Shown here piece after piece: positions 8,136-16,688 of a stretch of DNA of 64,000 nucleotides (its first letter is position 1; every line of letters begins with the position of its first letter). A program made the translations under genes and the position numbers. The stretch is from contig NZ_JAFIQT010000001.1 in the NCBI RefSeq assembly GCF_017355935.1, positions 372,001 through 436,000 of the forward strand. Direction: 5' to 3'. The notes beneath the pieces are model-generated. The model was not told the origin of the DNA. It worked only from the letters and a program-made list of their open reading frames with translations, and searched no databases. The stretch is from Telluribacter humicola (lineage in GTDB: Bacteria > Bacteroidota > Bacteroidia > Cytophagales > Spirosomataceae).

Positions 8136-9074
8136 TTAGTCCTCCCAAACGGCGTAAGCAAAGCCCGATGTACCAAATCCGTTACCATTGTATAGCAGGT
8201 GCTTCTTGCCGTTATGCTTAAAGCAGTGCGCATAGTTGATCATCTGATAATCGAAGTCTTCGGGGTTATCCGATTTTCCTATTCCGACCAGGTTGTCTTT
8301 ACGCTCCCAGTTAATACCATCTGCTGACTCAGCATAACCCAGGCGGTAGCTCTGGTTACGGTCGGTGCGGTAGTCGAGGGTATGGCGATATGAATAGAAC
8401 AACTTAAAGATGCCATCCTCTCTGAACACACTTGGACGACCTACGGCATGTAAAAAATCATCAAAATCTATGGCCGGAACCTCATTCGTGTCCCAGTGTA
8501 TACCATCCTCAGAAGTAGCTGAATGCAAGCGGTAGAAGGGCTCTGGGTATCCGTGTATATATTCGCACTTCTGACCAGAAATATACCACATCCGCCAGGT
8601 ACCATCGTCTTCACGCATGACCGAAGGCTGTGCTGCCCAGATTGGGTTCACAGTGCTCCGGTCTATGATGGGGCCTCTGAACATTTTTTTGAAAGTCAGT
8701 CCGCCATCGTGACTCACGGCTAATCCTACGGATAGTCTGTATGAGTTTCTGGTGAGGGACCATCCGGTGTAGTAAAGCCAGATGTCTCCGTTGGGCATAT
8801 CTACAAACCAGGCAGGCATAGCTCCTGTTTCGTCGTACTCCCCCGGGCCTCCTACATCCAGTACCGGCTTATCATGAACGTATAAAATCTTGGTTGGATC
8901 ATTGTAATCTACGTCAATGAAAGTTGGTCTTGATTGTACCTTGTCATCACGTGATGAGAAATAGATTCTCAAGAAATCCTTATGCTTATAGGCGAATGGA
9001 ACTTGTGCATGCGAACGGCTGTGAGCCATGCTTCCGTCTGGCTTATAAACTACTCCTTTTTTAATCCAGGGCAT
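8136..9074 (-). CDS. Glycosidase-like five-bladed beta-propeller protein (GH43/GH117/GH130-like fold)
   Basis: The 312-residue protein has repeated blades with Asp boxes and Trp/Tyr-rich strands (VSHDGGLTF, IWLYYTGW, ATSEDGIHW, AESADGINWERKD), typical of five-bladed propeller glycosidases. It begins directly with MPWIKKGVVYKPDG and has no signal peptide, so it is predicted to be cytoplasmic. Homologues of this kind often sit in O-antigen or capsule loci without known activity. It lies between a glycosyltransferase and the remains of a polysaccharide exporter, which suggests action on a glycan precursor or activated sugar. Exact family is uncertain. Confidence 0.72.
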   Translation of the reverse strand: MPWIKKGVVYKPDGSMAHSRSHAQVPFAYKHKDFLRIYFSSRDDKVQSRPTFIDVDYNDPTKILYVHDKPVLDVGGPGEYDETGAMPAWFVDMPNGDIWLYYTGWSLTRNSYRLSVGLAVSHDGGLTFKKMFRGPIIDRSTVNPIWAAQPSVMREDDGTWRMWYISGQKCEYIHGYPEPFYRLHSATSEDGIHWDTNEVPAIDFDDFLHAVGRPSVFREDGIFKLFYSYRHTLDYRTDRNQSYRLGYAESADGINWERKDNLVGIGKSDNPEDFDYQMINYAHCFKHNGKKHLLYNGNGFGTSGFAYAVWED

Positions 9075-9166
9075 TTTACAGATTCGATTTTAGAGACCTC
9101 AAAATTAGTTTTTAATTCTAAAATACCTTTAATAGACAGGCAACTATTTGCTGTGAAAGGCAAACT

Positions 9167-9565
9167 TCAAGTTAACAATAATGTACAATATATGTTTCGT
9201 GCCCAATAGGTTGGCTGAGCTACATCAGGGGGCTTAGAAAGTATGGTGCTAAAAAAGTATAGATCAAAGATGTGGCTGATGGTGAGTACATTGGTCGCTA
9301 CATTAGGTATTGATAAAGATTTTTCGTCGTGGGCAAAAAAATACGGATTCACTACCTCCTGCGCGAAGTAAGCCACGTACGGGTATTCAATATTACTGAT
9401 ATTTAAGAGTCGCAGCAGAAAGGCAAAGATGAGCGGGCCCGCCAGCGTCTTTGTCTAAACTCTCGGTTTTCTTAGAACAGGGAAGTGAGCAGGGGCAGTA
9501 CTTAAATAAGCAGATCTGTCTGGAATAAACTCAAGATCATACGATATATTATTTATCTCTTAATT
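9167..9565 (-). pseudogene. Decayed ABC-2 type polysaccharide/O-antigen export permease (Wzm-like)
   Basis: Reading the minus strand from about 9565, one frame gives ISYDLEFIPDRSAYL (like the WxLEIxPxxS start of Wzm-type permeases), then a TAG at 9457-9455. The same frame continues TKTLAGPLIFAFLL, LLNISNIEYPY and VVNPYFFA, matching YKQTxLGPLWF, xIsTDGxPY and xxWNYFA of these permeases, and ends at 9167. Both the middle and all of the C-terminal half are missing. I infer a gene inactivated by stop and deletions; no intact permease or Wzt ATPase is in the window. By-eye alignment only. Confidence 0.5.
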
Positions 9566-9629
9566 ACTTCGCAGATAAACTCGCTTAATAGATAAAAGTA
9601 TGTAATAAGAGATTGATTAACAGTAAGAT

Positions 9630-11147
9630 TTACCCTATTGTCTCCAGGATAGCTTCAAGGTAGGTACGATCATTACTCAGGCGGGGTACTTTATTCTGAC
9701 CACCCAGCTTATTACGCTGTCCCATCCAGGTATAGAAGGTGCCGGGGGCTACAAAGTGAATGAGGGGTGGGAGCAGGGCCATATCCTGGTAACGCTTAGC
9801 ATCGTAGTCGGAATTGACATGGCGGAGCGTTTCGTCCAGTACCTGGGCAAACAGCTCCCGGCTGCCGGGCTCCTTGGAAAACTCAATGATCCACTCGTGA
9901 CGACCGCGTGAACCATCACCCATATACACCGGGCCGGCCGTAAAATCACTGACTATAGCACCCGTACGGTTGCAGGCTTCGGTAATGGCTGCCTCCGCAT
10001 TCTCCACAATTACTTCCTCACCGAAGGCATTGATAAAATGCTTGGTCCGGCCGCTTACCTTGATTCGGAAGGGGTACTTTGATGTAAATTTGACCGTATC
10101 ACCGATGATGTATCGCCAGAGCCCAGCGTTTGTGGAGATGACCAGCGCGTAGTTTTTGTCCAGTTCGACCTCATCCAGGGTGAGGGTACGAGGGTACTTA
10201 TTACCCAATTCTTCCATGGGCATAAACTCGTAAAATATACCATAGTCCAGCATCAGGAGCATTTCGCCGACGCGGCTCAGGTCGTCCTGAATGGCTATAA
10301 AACCTTCTGAGGCATTATACGTTTCGAGGTAGGTGACCTGATTGGATGGGAAGTATTTGGTCATAAACAGCTCCCGGTAGGGATGAAAGGCCACGGCTCC
10401 GTGCACAAATACCTCAAAATCCGGCCACACATCGAGCATCGAGCTAGCTCCTTTGCGCTTCATGATGCGGTCTAGTAACACAATAGTCCAGGTAGGTACT
10501 CCCAGAATACTGGTAACATTCTCTTCTGAACAGATCTCAGCCATTCTGTCCAGCTTCTCCTCCCACTTGTCCATCAGTGCTACCTCCAGCGGGGGCGTAC
10601 GCAGAAACTGAGCCCAGGTAGGCAGATTCTGCATAATGACGGCCGATACATCCCCTGCCTGCGTATTGGGGTTGTAGGGATTGGGGTGCAAAGTACCTCC
10701 AATTGATAATCCTTTTCCTTCATATACCTGGGTGTTGGGGCGGTTGTGGATCAGTAGAGTCATCATATCCTTTCCTCCCATGTAGTGACAGTCTTCCAGT
10801 GCCTCGGGCGTAACGGGTAAGTACTTGCTTCGGGCATTGGTAGTACCTGATGATTTGGAGAACCACTCTGCCTGGGTTGGCCACAGGACATTAGGCTCAC
10901 CTTTTAGTACACGCTCCAGATAGGGAAAAATATCTTCATACGTAGAAACAGGTACCTGTTCACGGTATTCACGAATGGTTTTTATCTGTGCATACTGGTA
11001 CTGCTGCCCCCATTCGGTATAGCGGGCGGTGTGAAGCAAGTCAGAAAAAATAGCCAGCTGCGTTTCGACTGGATTGGTCATGAAATGCTCAATGCGTTCT
11101 ATACGGCGCTTTAAAAACCAAACCGTTACGTCATTTACTAATTTCAT
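9630..11147 (-). CDS. GH3-family (acyl-adenylate/amido synthetase-like) protein, copy 2
   Basis: Paralogue of the protein at 2727-4229, 505 residues, on the opposite strand. The nucleotide loop reads SKSSGTTNARSKYLP (97-111), with SGTTN instead of SGTTS, and an NASEGF motif is present mid-protein. The shared C-terminal phrase GGQNKVPRLSNDR is nearly identical in both copies. No signal peptide. Divergence along the body is considerable, so the two copies probably differ in substrate. A good -7 element lies upstream at 11187-11194. Confidence 0.85.
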   Translation of the reverse strand: MKLVNDVTVWFLKRRIERIEHFMTNPVETQLAIFSDLLHTARYTEWGQQYQYAQIKTIREYREQVPVSTYEDIFPYLERVLKGEPNVLWPTQAEWFSKSSGTTNARSKYLPVTPEALEDCHYMGGKDMMTLLIHNRPNTQVYEGKGLSIGGTLHPNPYNPNTQAGDVSAVIMQNLPTWAQFLRTPPLEVALMDKWEEKLDRMAEICSEENVTSILGVPTWTIVLLDRIMKRKGASSMLDVWPDFEVFVHGAVAFHPYRELFMTKYFPSNQVTYLETYNASEGFIAIQDDLSRVGEMLLMLDYGIFYEFMPMEELGNKYPRTLTLDEVELDKNYALVISTNAGLWRYIIGDTVKFTSKYPFRIKVSGRTKHFINAFGEEVIVENAEAAITEACNRTGAIVSDFTAGPVYMGDGSRGRHEWIIEFSKEPGSRELFAQVLDETLRHVNSDYDAKRYQDMALLPPLIHFVAPGTFYTWMGQRNKLGGQNKVPRLSNDRTYLEAILETIG

Positions 11148-11186
11148 AGCTAAGGATAATTAGGATTAGGATATTGTTCTGTAGAG

Positions 11187-11194
11187 CAAAGTTA
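11187..11194 (-). promoter_or_regulatory. Predicted -7 element TAACTTTG upstream of the second GH3 gene
   Basis: Exact TAnnTTTG match on the minus strand, 40-47 nt upstream of the ATG at 11147. No clear -33 TTG is seen at 17-23 nt. Confidence 0.45.
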
Positions 11195-11570
11195 GTGATT
11201 TCCTTCGAGGTGACCGAAGTGGTTAAAATAGTCAGAAATCAAGCTAATAATTAATAAGTACCTGAAAGCAGGAATGGCTTCTAATTACCAAAATAAAGCC
11301 ATACTAATGTACGCTTTACCCGCTGGAATGGCATAACACAACTAGGAGGAAGATAAATAAGCGGGCTGCAAGATTGAATAATGGGGGAGAAAGGATCCAG
11401 AAAGACTACTACTGGCTAGTTTAAAAAATTAGCTGCAATGTAGTTATTGCCGGATCAGGAGCCTCTGAAAATGCTGGTGTGGAGGAGCGTCCGGTGGCTT
11501 TGGTGATGCAGGAGATCCTAAAATGAGCTCCGTAACTGGTGGGTGAGCTAGAAGTATCAGATAATAAAAA

Positions 11571-11693
11571 AGCCTTTGAGCAGTAAGGATTAGATAGTTG
11601 TATGGTTGGTCGATAGTAGAAAATCAAGCTGATTGTACTACATATACGTATTCTCAACACATACTCCTAATCCTATCCTTTAGCTCAAAGGCT
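11571..11693. repeat. Imperfect inverted repeat within a 560-nt non-coding region
   Basis: The region 11148-11707 has no convincing gene. Inside it AGCCTTTGAGC (11571-11581) is repeated inverted as GCTCAAAGGCT (11683-11693), and the similarity continues inward imperfectly (taaggattag against the complement of ctaatcctatcctt). The arms enclose about 100 nt. It could be a degenerate MITE-like element or a long RNA stem. An open frame of 79 codons on the minus strand across it shows no protein-family features. Confidence 0.4.
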
Positions 11694-11707
11694 ATAAGAT
11701 TTTGTTT

Positions 11708-11965
11708 TTATGCTCTTCGGGTACTAAACCGTCTGTAAAGCCAGAGGAGAAGAACAGCTCCCAAAATTGCAATGATCAGGCTACCAAAGTTGAAGCCATC
11801 TACGGTACCAAATCCAAATAGAGATGAGACAAATCCACCCAGAATGGCACCACCGATACCAATCAGAATAGTAACAATAAATCCTCCCGGATCTTTACCG
11901 GGGTGTATGGCCTTAGCTATAAATCCTGCCACAAGACCTACTAATATCCAAGTCAGAATGCCCAT
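11708..11965 (-). CDS. GlsB/YeaQ/YmgE family stress-response membrane protein
   Basis: An 85-residue protein of the transglycosylase-associated (TAG) family. It has three hydrophobic helices and the family pattern MGILTWILVGLVAGFIAK, KDPGGFIVTILIGIGGAILGG, and a C-terminal LLWLYRR. Glycine-zipper-like spacing is evident. Members are small inner-membrane proteins often induced by general or acid stress; the molecular function is unknown. It is a single gene, transcribed from the minus strand, with the S41 peptidase gene and its terminator upstream. Confidence 0.9.
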   Translation of the reverse strand: MGILTWILVGLVAGFIAKAIHPGKDPGGFIVTILIGIGGAILGGFVSSLFGFGTVDGFNFGSLIIAILGAVLLLWLYRRFSTRRA

Positions 11966-12019
11966 AATAGTTAATGTGTTTTAGTGTCTGAATATATGTT
12001 TTGTTGTAGGTAATAAAAA

Positions 12020-12054
12020 AAGCATGCCATCCAGCTTTACTGGATGGCATGCTT
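12020..12054 (-). terminator. Intrinsic terminator of the S41 peptidase gene
   Basis: Perfect 15-bp stem (12020-12034 with 12040-12054) and a 5-nt loop; on the minus strand the stem is followed by seven T. It begins 26 nt past the stop codon of the S41 gene. Confidence 0.92.
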
Positions 12055-12079
12055 AAACAAACACTATGGCAGATGCAGA

Positions 12080-13498
12080 TCAATGCACAGGTAGTTCCTC
12101 AAACATATTACCCCCACCGGCTTTTTCGTCAATTGTTGAGTACACATCAGCACCGGCTTTAATAGTAGGGGCGTCTTCACCTACCCCCTGACGGGCTACA
12201 CGGCTCCCCAGTATCTGGAAAAGTGTCTCGCCTAGTAGTGGATCACGGGCATCGCCATAGGGATATAGCAGCACACCTTCTGACTTTTCGAAATCAGGCT
12301 TAAATCCATTAGTATACTCAGACTGCCGCCGGCTGTTGAAAGATTTGGAAACTATGGGCTGAATTCCCCACTTGATCTTTTTCTTATCATCGCTAAGGGT
12401 AATTGAGCCTACATTTTTACCCGTAGTACGCAGTCCTACTACTACCACGTCCATATAGGGCTTAAGGCCATTGATAAGTAGCTCACTGGCTGAGGCCGTA
12501 TTACCCGAAGTCAGAACGAATATCCGGTTAAGAGTACCTCCTACATTCTGGCTCTTGTTCAAAAACTTATCAGCAAAGAAGTTCTTGCCGTATTCCTTTT
12601 CCAGTTCGGGTGTGATGACTTTATTATATTCCTTATAGGCAAATACTTCAGTAGAATTAACCCCCCTACCGATAAGGCTAGCTAGATTGGTTGCTGAGCT
12701 TACATAGCCTCCGCGGTTATAGCGTAGGTCAAGGACCAGCTCGTTGATACCCTGAGACTTGAAGTTGGCAAAGATATTATCTAGCTGCTGATCGTATGAT
12801 TTGGTTGTAGAGCCATTGGGGCCGGGTATAAACTGATGATACACCACATAGCCGATGCGCTTGGAACCTTGTGTAAATACGGTATCGAAGTGTACAGGAT
12901 TAGCCTGTAGTACAGCGGGAGTTACGTCACGATTTTCGGGGCTATCGACCACACGACCTGATCCATCAAGAGCACCTACCGTGAAGGTCTTCTTGCCATC
13001 GCCGGTATAGAGTAAGTTATAATAGTTGGAAACAGTAAGCTTCTGGTCATTAACCTTTGTAAAGTAGTCTCCCCGCTTAAAGCCTGCTTTTGCAGCAGAG
13101 GTGTTGGGATGAGTATAGGTAACTACTCCAAATACCTCATCGCTGCCGCTGGCGTAGCGTACAATCCGAAATTCCATACCCGTAGATTTGGTCTCGCCAC
13201 TCAGAGATGCTTTCAATTCATCGGCACTTTCCTGAATCCAGGAAAAACGGTCGCCATCGGGGCGGTTAACAGCGTCAAACCGGTATAGGATTGATTCGAA
13301 GAAAGCTTGGGTACCTTGTTCGTAATTAGGAGCAGTGGGGAGTTTGTCATTCCAGTAGTACCAGGTCTTCATATTATCATATACCCACTCGTTCACTTCC
13401 CGGTCAGTAGAGGTGCCTGTGGGATCTATACTATTTTCCCGGCAGGATACAAGCAGGCTGACACTGGCGAACAACACCAATAAACTCTTAATTCTCAT
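12080..13498 (-). CDS. S41 family (C-terminal processing/tail-specific type) peptidase, lipoprotein
   Basis: A 472-residue exported protease. The N-terminus MRIKSLLVLFASVSLLVSC gives a lipobox with Cys19 and is followed by an acidic region. A PDZ-like segment lies at about 100-190 (TYTHPNTSAAKAGFKRGDYF), then the S41 catalytic fold with ELVLDLRYNRGGY and FVLTSGNTASASELLINGL, which contains the nucleophilic Ser; the downstream VVVGLRTTGKNVG contains the Lys. Such lipoprotein S41 peptidases are common in Cytophagales and their substrates are unknown. Single-gene unit with its own strong terminator. Confidence 0.92.
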   Translation of the reverse strand: MRIKSLLVLFASVSLLVSCRENSIDPTGTSTDREVNEWVYDNMKTWYYWNDKLPTAPNYEQGTQAFFESILYRFDAVNRPDGDRFSWIQESADELKASLSGETKSTGMEFRIVRYASGSDEVFGVVTYTHPNTSAAKAGFKRGDYFTKVNDQKLTVSNYYNLLYTGDGKKTFTVGALDGSGRVVDSPENRDVTPAVLQANPVHFDTVFTQGSKRIGYVVYHQFIPGPNGSTTKSYDQQLDNIFANFKSQGINELVLDLRYNRGGYVSSATNLASLIGRGVNSTEVFAYKEYNKVITPELEKEYGKNFFADKFLNKSQNVGGTLNRIFVLTSGNTASASELLINGLKPYMDVVVVGLRTTGKNVGSITLSDDKKKIKWGIQPIVSKSFNSRRQSEYTNGFKPDFEKSEGVLLYPYGDARDPLLGETLFQILGSRVARQGVGEDAPTIKAGADVYSTIDEKAGGGNMFEELPVH

Positions 13499-13795
13499 TA
13501 TAGTTGCGGTTGTTGATTAGGTTAGATTTACGTGCTTACAGCTAACGACGGTAACCTTGTTTTAGTACAAATCGTTCCGGATCGTATTGCAGCTCCCGGT
13601 AGCTGGCCAGGGAGCAATTATATTTTTATCAAATAACAGCCTTCCCGGTGTCTTTTTACTTAAAAATAAGATAAAGGATAGCATTTTAAGTCGCTCTGAA
13701 CTTTTCCTTTTCTTTCACACAAGACAATCCTGCCTCTAGCCGTTGTACTTACGAATATATGCATTTTTCGGATCACTAAAAGCAAGGTGTTGAGG

Positions 13796-14944
13796 ATGAA
13801 AAATTTTGTGTGGCTAGGTTGTATGTGCCTGATCGGGAGCTCGCTGTCCCTGGATGTAGCGGCACAAGACGACAACAACCCTCGGGAAACTTTTGTGTGC
13901 AACTATGTAGATGGGGGGCGGTTGAAGAGTCCTCAGGAAATCTGCAACTATTTATCCTTTACTTCTAACCGCCACGCCGAACGGGTGGTGGAGCGAATTC
14001 TGCAGCCGGTAGGTCTTACCCGTAACTTTGTGGTAGTAGAGTGTCCCGAGAGCGACAACTGCTTTGCTACCGTAGTAGATGGTAAGCGCTTTATTATCTA
14101 CGACGGTAAGTTTATGAAGCAGATCGAAAGTATCACCAACACCGACTGGTCTGCCATCAGTATAGTCGCGCACGAGATCGGGCACCACCTGCAGGGCCAT
14201 ACAATTGACGGAATGGGAAGCCGCCCCAGCAAAGAACTGGAAGCCGACCGGTTTTCCGGATTTGTGCTGCATCAGTTGGGAGCTTCACTGGATGAATCAC
14301 TGATAGCCATTCGTACCCTATCGGGTCATGAAAACACAGATACCCACCCGGGACGTCAGGTTCGGGTAGATGCTATCCGGCAGGGCTGGGGTGAAGCCGA
14401 AAAAATGTATCCTCGTTGGAATAAGTCAAATGGGGGCGTAGCTTCTACTCCTGCACCTTCTCGCCCGGCTCCTGTATATCAGCCTTCGTCACGTCCGGCT
14501 CGGGAAAAAGAAGAAGTAATAGAAACAGATATTACCGTCAGAGCTCCGGCAGCACGCGTCAAAGGCTGCGCCTCGGGTGACTGTACCGACGGGATGGGTA
14601 TTATGGTTCGGGAGAATCAGGAGCGTTACGAAGGGGAATTTATGAACGGTAAAAAGCATGGCGTGGGGATTCAGTATTACCCCGACGGTATGGTCAGATA
14701 TAAAGGAGAGTTTGTGAGTGATGCCCGCTCTGGACGTGGTACCTACTACTTCTCTAATGGAGACAAGTACATAGGCTACTTCCAGAACAACGTCCCCCAC
14801 GGCAAAGGAAGCTACTATTATACTGACGGGGAAAGATTCTCCGGTACTTTCAAGAGTGGAGTCAGGGATGGATATGGTGTCCTGTACCGTGCCAATGGTA
14901 CCCGCCAAGCAGGGTACTACCAGGATGATAAACGAGTCAGGTAA
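13796..14944 (+). CDS. Exported zinc metalloprotease (M48-like core) with C-terminal MORN repeats
   Basis: Start at 13796 (MKNFVWLGCMCLIG...AAQ) gives 382 residues with a cleavable signal peptide; the frame is open three codons upstream. The zinc site is HEIGH (126-130), with ELEAD (147-151) offering the third ligand, as in M48-type gluzincins. A Pro-rich linker (about 218-240) leads to four MORN repeats (about 278-372) of the form YEGEFMNGKKHGVG. Four Cys (50, 83, 89 and a 258/263 pair) suggest disulfides. MORN repeats may bind lipid, peptidoglycan or another protein; the combination is unusual. Confidence 0.85.
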   Translation: MKNFVWLGCMCLIGSSLSLDVAAQDDNNPRETFVCNYVDGGRLKSPQEICNYLSFTSNRHAERVVERILQPVGLTRNFVVVECPESDNCFATVVDGKRFIIYDGKFMKQIESITNTDWSAISIVAHEIGHHLQGHTIDGMGSRPSKELEADRFSGFVLHQLGASLDESLIAIRTLSGHENTDTHPGRQVRVDAIRQGWGEAEKMYPRWNKSNGGVASTPAPSRPAPVYQPSSRPAREKEEVIETDITVRAPAARVKGCASGDCTDGMGIMVRENQERYEGEFMNGKKHGVGIQYYPDGMVRYKGEFVSDARSGRGTYYFSNGDKYIGYFQNNVPHGKGSYYYTDGERFSGTFKSGVRDGYGVLYRANGTRQAGYYQDDKRVR

Positions 14945-14979
14945 TAGGAGCTATCGCTGGTAAGTATTTAGTGTATTCT

Positions 14980-15027
14980 ATAAATAGATTGGGGTGGAAA
15001 GCCAGCTTTCCACCCCAATCTATTTAT
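14980..15027. terminator. Bidirectional terminator between convergent genes
   Basis: Perfect 21-bp stem (14980-15000 with 15007-15027), loop GCCAGC, flanked by A/T-rich arms that give U-rich ends in both directions. It lies between the metalloprotease stop (14944) and the rocD stop (15030-15032). Confidence 0.9.
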
Positions 15028-15029
15028 TA

Positions 15030-16289
15030 TTAACCTTCGAAGGTCAGAAAAGCTTCTTCGATTATAGTGCAGGCCTGGTTCATCTGCGCTTCGTTGATAA
15101 CCAGAGGCGGAGCAAAGCGGATCTTATTGCCGTGCGTAGGCTTGCAGAGCAGCCCCTGCTCCATCATGGTGAGGCAAAGTTGCATGGCCGTAGGGCTTTC
15201 TTCGGTATCATTGATTACAATGGCATTGAGCAGCCCTTTTCCCCGCACCTGTTCGATCAGGTTGCATTGTTGTTGAAGAGCCTCCATTCGGTCCCGGAAG
15301 ATCTGCCCCATCTGCTGTGCATTTTCGGCCAGGTGCTCGTCCTCTACTACCCGGAGGGCTTCTATGGTTACCGCACAGGCCAATGGATTCCCGCCGTAGG
15401 TAGATCCGTGCTCGCCGGGGCGTATCGTCATCATGATCTCATCATTGGCCAGCGCCGCCGATACGGGCATAGTACCTCCCGAAAGCGCCTTGCCCAGTAC
15501 CAGTATGTCGGGTTTTACGTCTTCCCAGTCGCAGGCCAGTCGCTTGCCCGTGCGTCCGATACCGGTCTGTACCTCGTCGGCAATGAATAGTACATTATAT
15601 TTAGTACATAGCTCCCGTACCCCTTTCAGGTACCCTTTATCAGGTACCAGTACTCCTGCTTCACCCTGTATAGGCTCCACCATGTAGCCAGCTATGTGCG
15701 GATCTTTTCTGAACAGGTCTTCCAGAGCATTCAGGTCATTGTAAGGTACTAGCTCATAGCCCGGCAAAAATGGTCCGTAATCATTGGTACTGGAAGGGTC
15801 CGTGGAGGACGAGATCGCTGCCAGTGTACGTCCCCAGAAGTTACCTTCGGCGTATACGGTTTTAGCCTGATCCTGCGGGATGCCTTTTACTTTGTAGGCC
15901 CACTTGCGCGTTAGTTTCAGAGCCGTTTCGCCACCTTCTACGCCGGAGTTCATCATCAGTACCTTATCGTAGCCAAAGTACTCGCAAAGGAATTTTTCGC
16001 ATTCGCCCAGGCGATCATTATAAAAGGCACGGGAGGTAAGAGTGAGCCGCTGGGCCTGGTCGATCATCGCCTGCACAATGCGGGGGTGACAGTGGCCCTG
16101 GCTTACAGCGCTGTATGCCGACAGGAAGTCCAGGTACTGCTTGCCTTCTACATCCCAGACATACACACCTTCTCCCTTACTCAGTACAACGGGCATAGGC
16201 TTATAGTTATGGGCGCCATATCTGGCCTCCATTTCTATGGCCCCCTGGGCTGTGGCTCCTGGTGTGGTAGTTTCAGTAGAGTGTATCAT
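15030..16289 (-). CDS. rocD: Ornithine--oxo-acid transaminase (ornithine aminotransferase)
   Basis: PLP-dependent class III aminotransferase converting ornithine and 2-oxoglutarate to glutamate semialdehyde and glutamate, in arginine/proline metabolism. The 419-residue length fits. Recognisable are [18 protein letters not shown] (the OAT active-site segment), [29 protein letters not shown], and the Schiff-base lysine in [33 protein letters not shown] is the characteristic N-terminal block. Monocistronic, with a promoter upstream and a terminator at its 3' end. Confidence 0.95.
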   Translation of the reverse strand: MIHSTETTTPGATAQGAIEMEARYGAHNYKPMPVVLSKGEGVYVWDVEGKQYLDFLSAYSAVSQGHCHPRIVQAMIDQAQRLTLTSRAFYNDRLGECEKFLCEYFGYDKVLMMNSGVEGGETALKLTRKWAYKVKGIPQDQAKTVYAEGNFWGRTLAAISSSTDPSSTNDYGPFLPGYELVPYNDLNALEDLFRKDPHIAGYMVEPIQGEAGVLVPDKGYLKGVRELCTKYNVLFIADEVQTGIGRTGKRLACDWEDVKPDILVLGKALSGGTMPVSAALANDEIMMTIRPGEHGSTYGGNPLACAVTIEALRVVEDEHLAENAQQMGQIFRDRMEALQQQCNLIEQVRGKGLLNAIVINDTEESPTAMQLCLTMMEQGLLCKPTHGNKIRFAPPLVINEAQMNQACTIIEEAFLTFEG

Positions 16290-16325
16290 AATACTATCAG
16301 ATTATATCGGATGAAGCGTATCAAA

Positions 16326-16333
16326 CAAAGATA
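16326..16333 (-). promoter_or_regulatory. Predicted -7 element TATCTTTG of rocD
   Basis: Exact TAnnTTTG match on the minus strand, 37-44 nt upstream of the rocD ATG (16289). A -33 element is not clear. Confidence 0.45.
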
Positions 16334-16385
16334 ATAAACACGCTGTTGGAAGGTTAAAATTATAAAAAACCCACATTCAGACCTA

Positions 16386-16601
16386 ATGCATAAGAAGGGT
16401 GGTAAATCTGGTAAAACCTCTTTGGCCCAACGTAAGGGACTCTCTGAGGAAGATTATTATTTAAACGATAGTGGCTTGATGGTATTTACGGAACAGTATC
16501 ATCTAAAGCGCGGCTATTGCTGTAAGAATGGCTGCCGGCACTGCCCTTATGGATTTACTACCAGGGTGGCTGGTGGGGCGGTAAAGCCTGAAAGTGAATA
16601 A
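16386..16601 (+). CDS. DUF5522 domain protein (small cysteine-rich)
   Basis: A 71-residue protein with the hallmark CCKNGCRHCPYGF at its C-terminal half, preceded by YYLNDSGLMVFTEQYHLKRGY. Four clustered Cys and a His suggest a metal or Fe-S site. The family is widespread in Bacteroidota and other phyla and remains without known function. It lies just upstream of rpmB (87 nt) on the same strand. Confidence 0.88.
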   Translation: MHKKGGKSGKTSLAQRKGLSEEDYYLNDSGLMVFTEQYHLKRGYCCKNGCRHCPYGFTTRVAGGAVKPESE

Positions 16602-16628
16602 TATTCAGGTATTTTTTGAGAGATAAGC

Positions 16629-16659
16629 TTGCTGGTTTAGGAAGTTTTGCTGATATTTG
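16629..16659 (+). promoter_or_regulatory. Predicted promoter of rpmB
   Basis: TTG (16629-16631), 20 nt, then GATATTTG (16652-16659), one mismatch from TAnnTTTG. Transcription would begin about 22 nt before the rpmB ATG at 16689. Confidence 0.45.
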
Positions 16660-16688
16660 CAGCCTCATTTGCAAAAGTTGAAAGAATC

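Noticed and set aside
11421-11660. 79-codon minus-strand open frame in the gap between GH3 copy 2 and GlsB-like gene
   Set aside because: No recognisable motif, no start signal, and it crosses the inverted repeat.
14994-15590. Long open frame of 198 codons opposite rocD
   Set aside because: Complementary frame of a clearly recognised aminotransferase gene; its sequence shows no family features.
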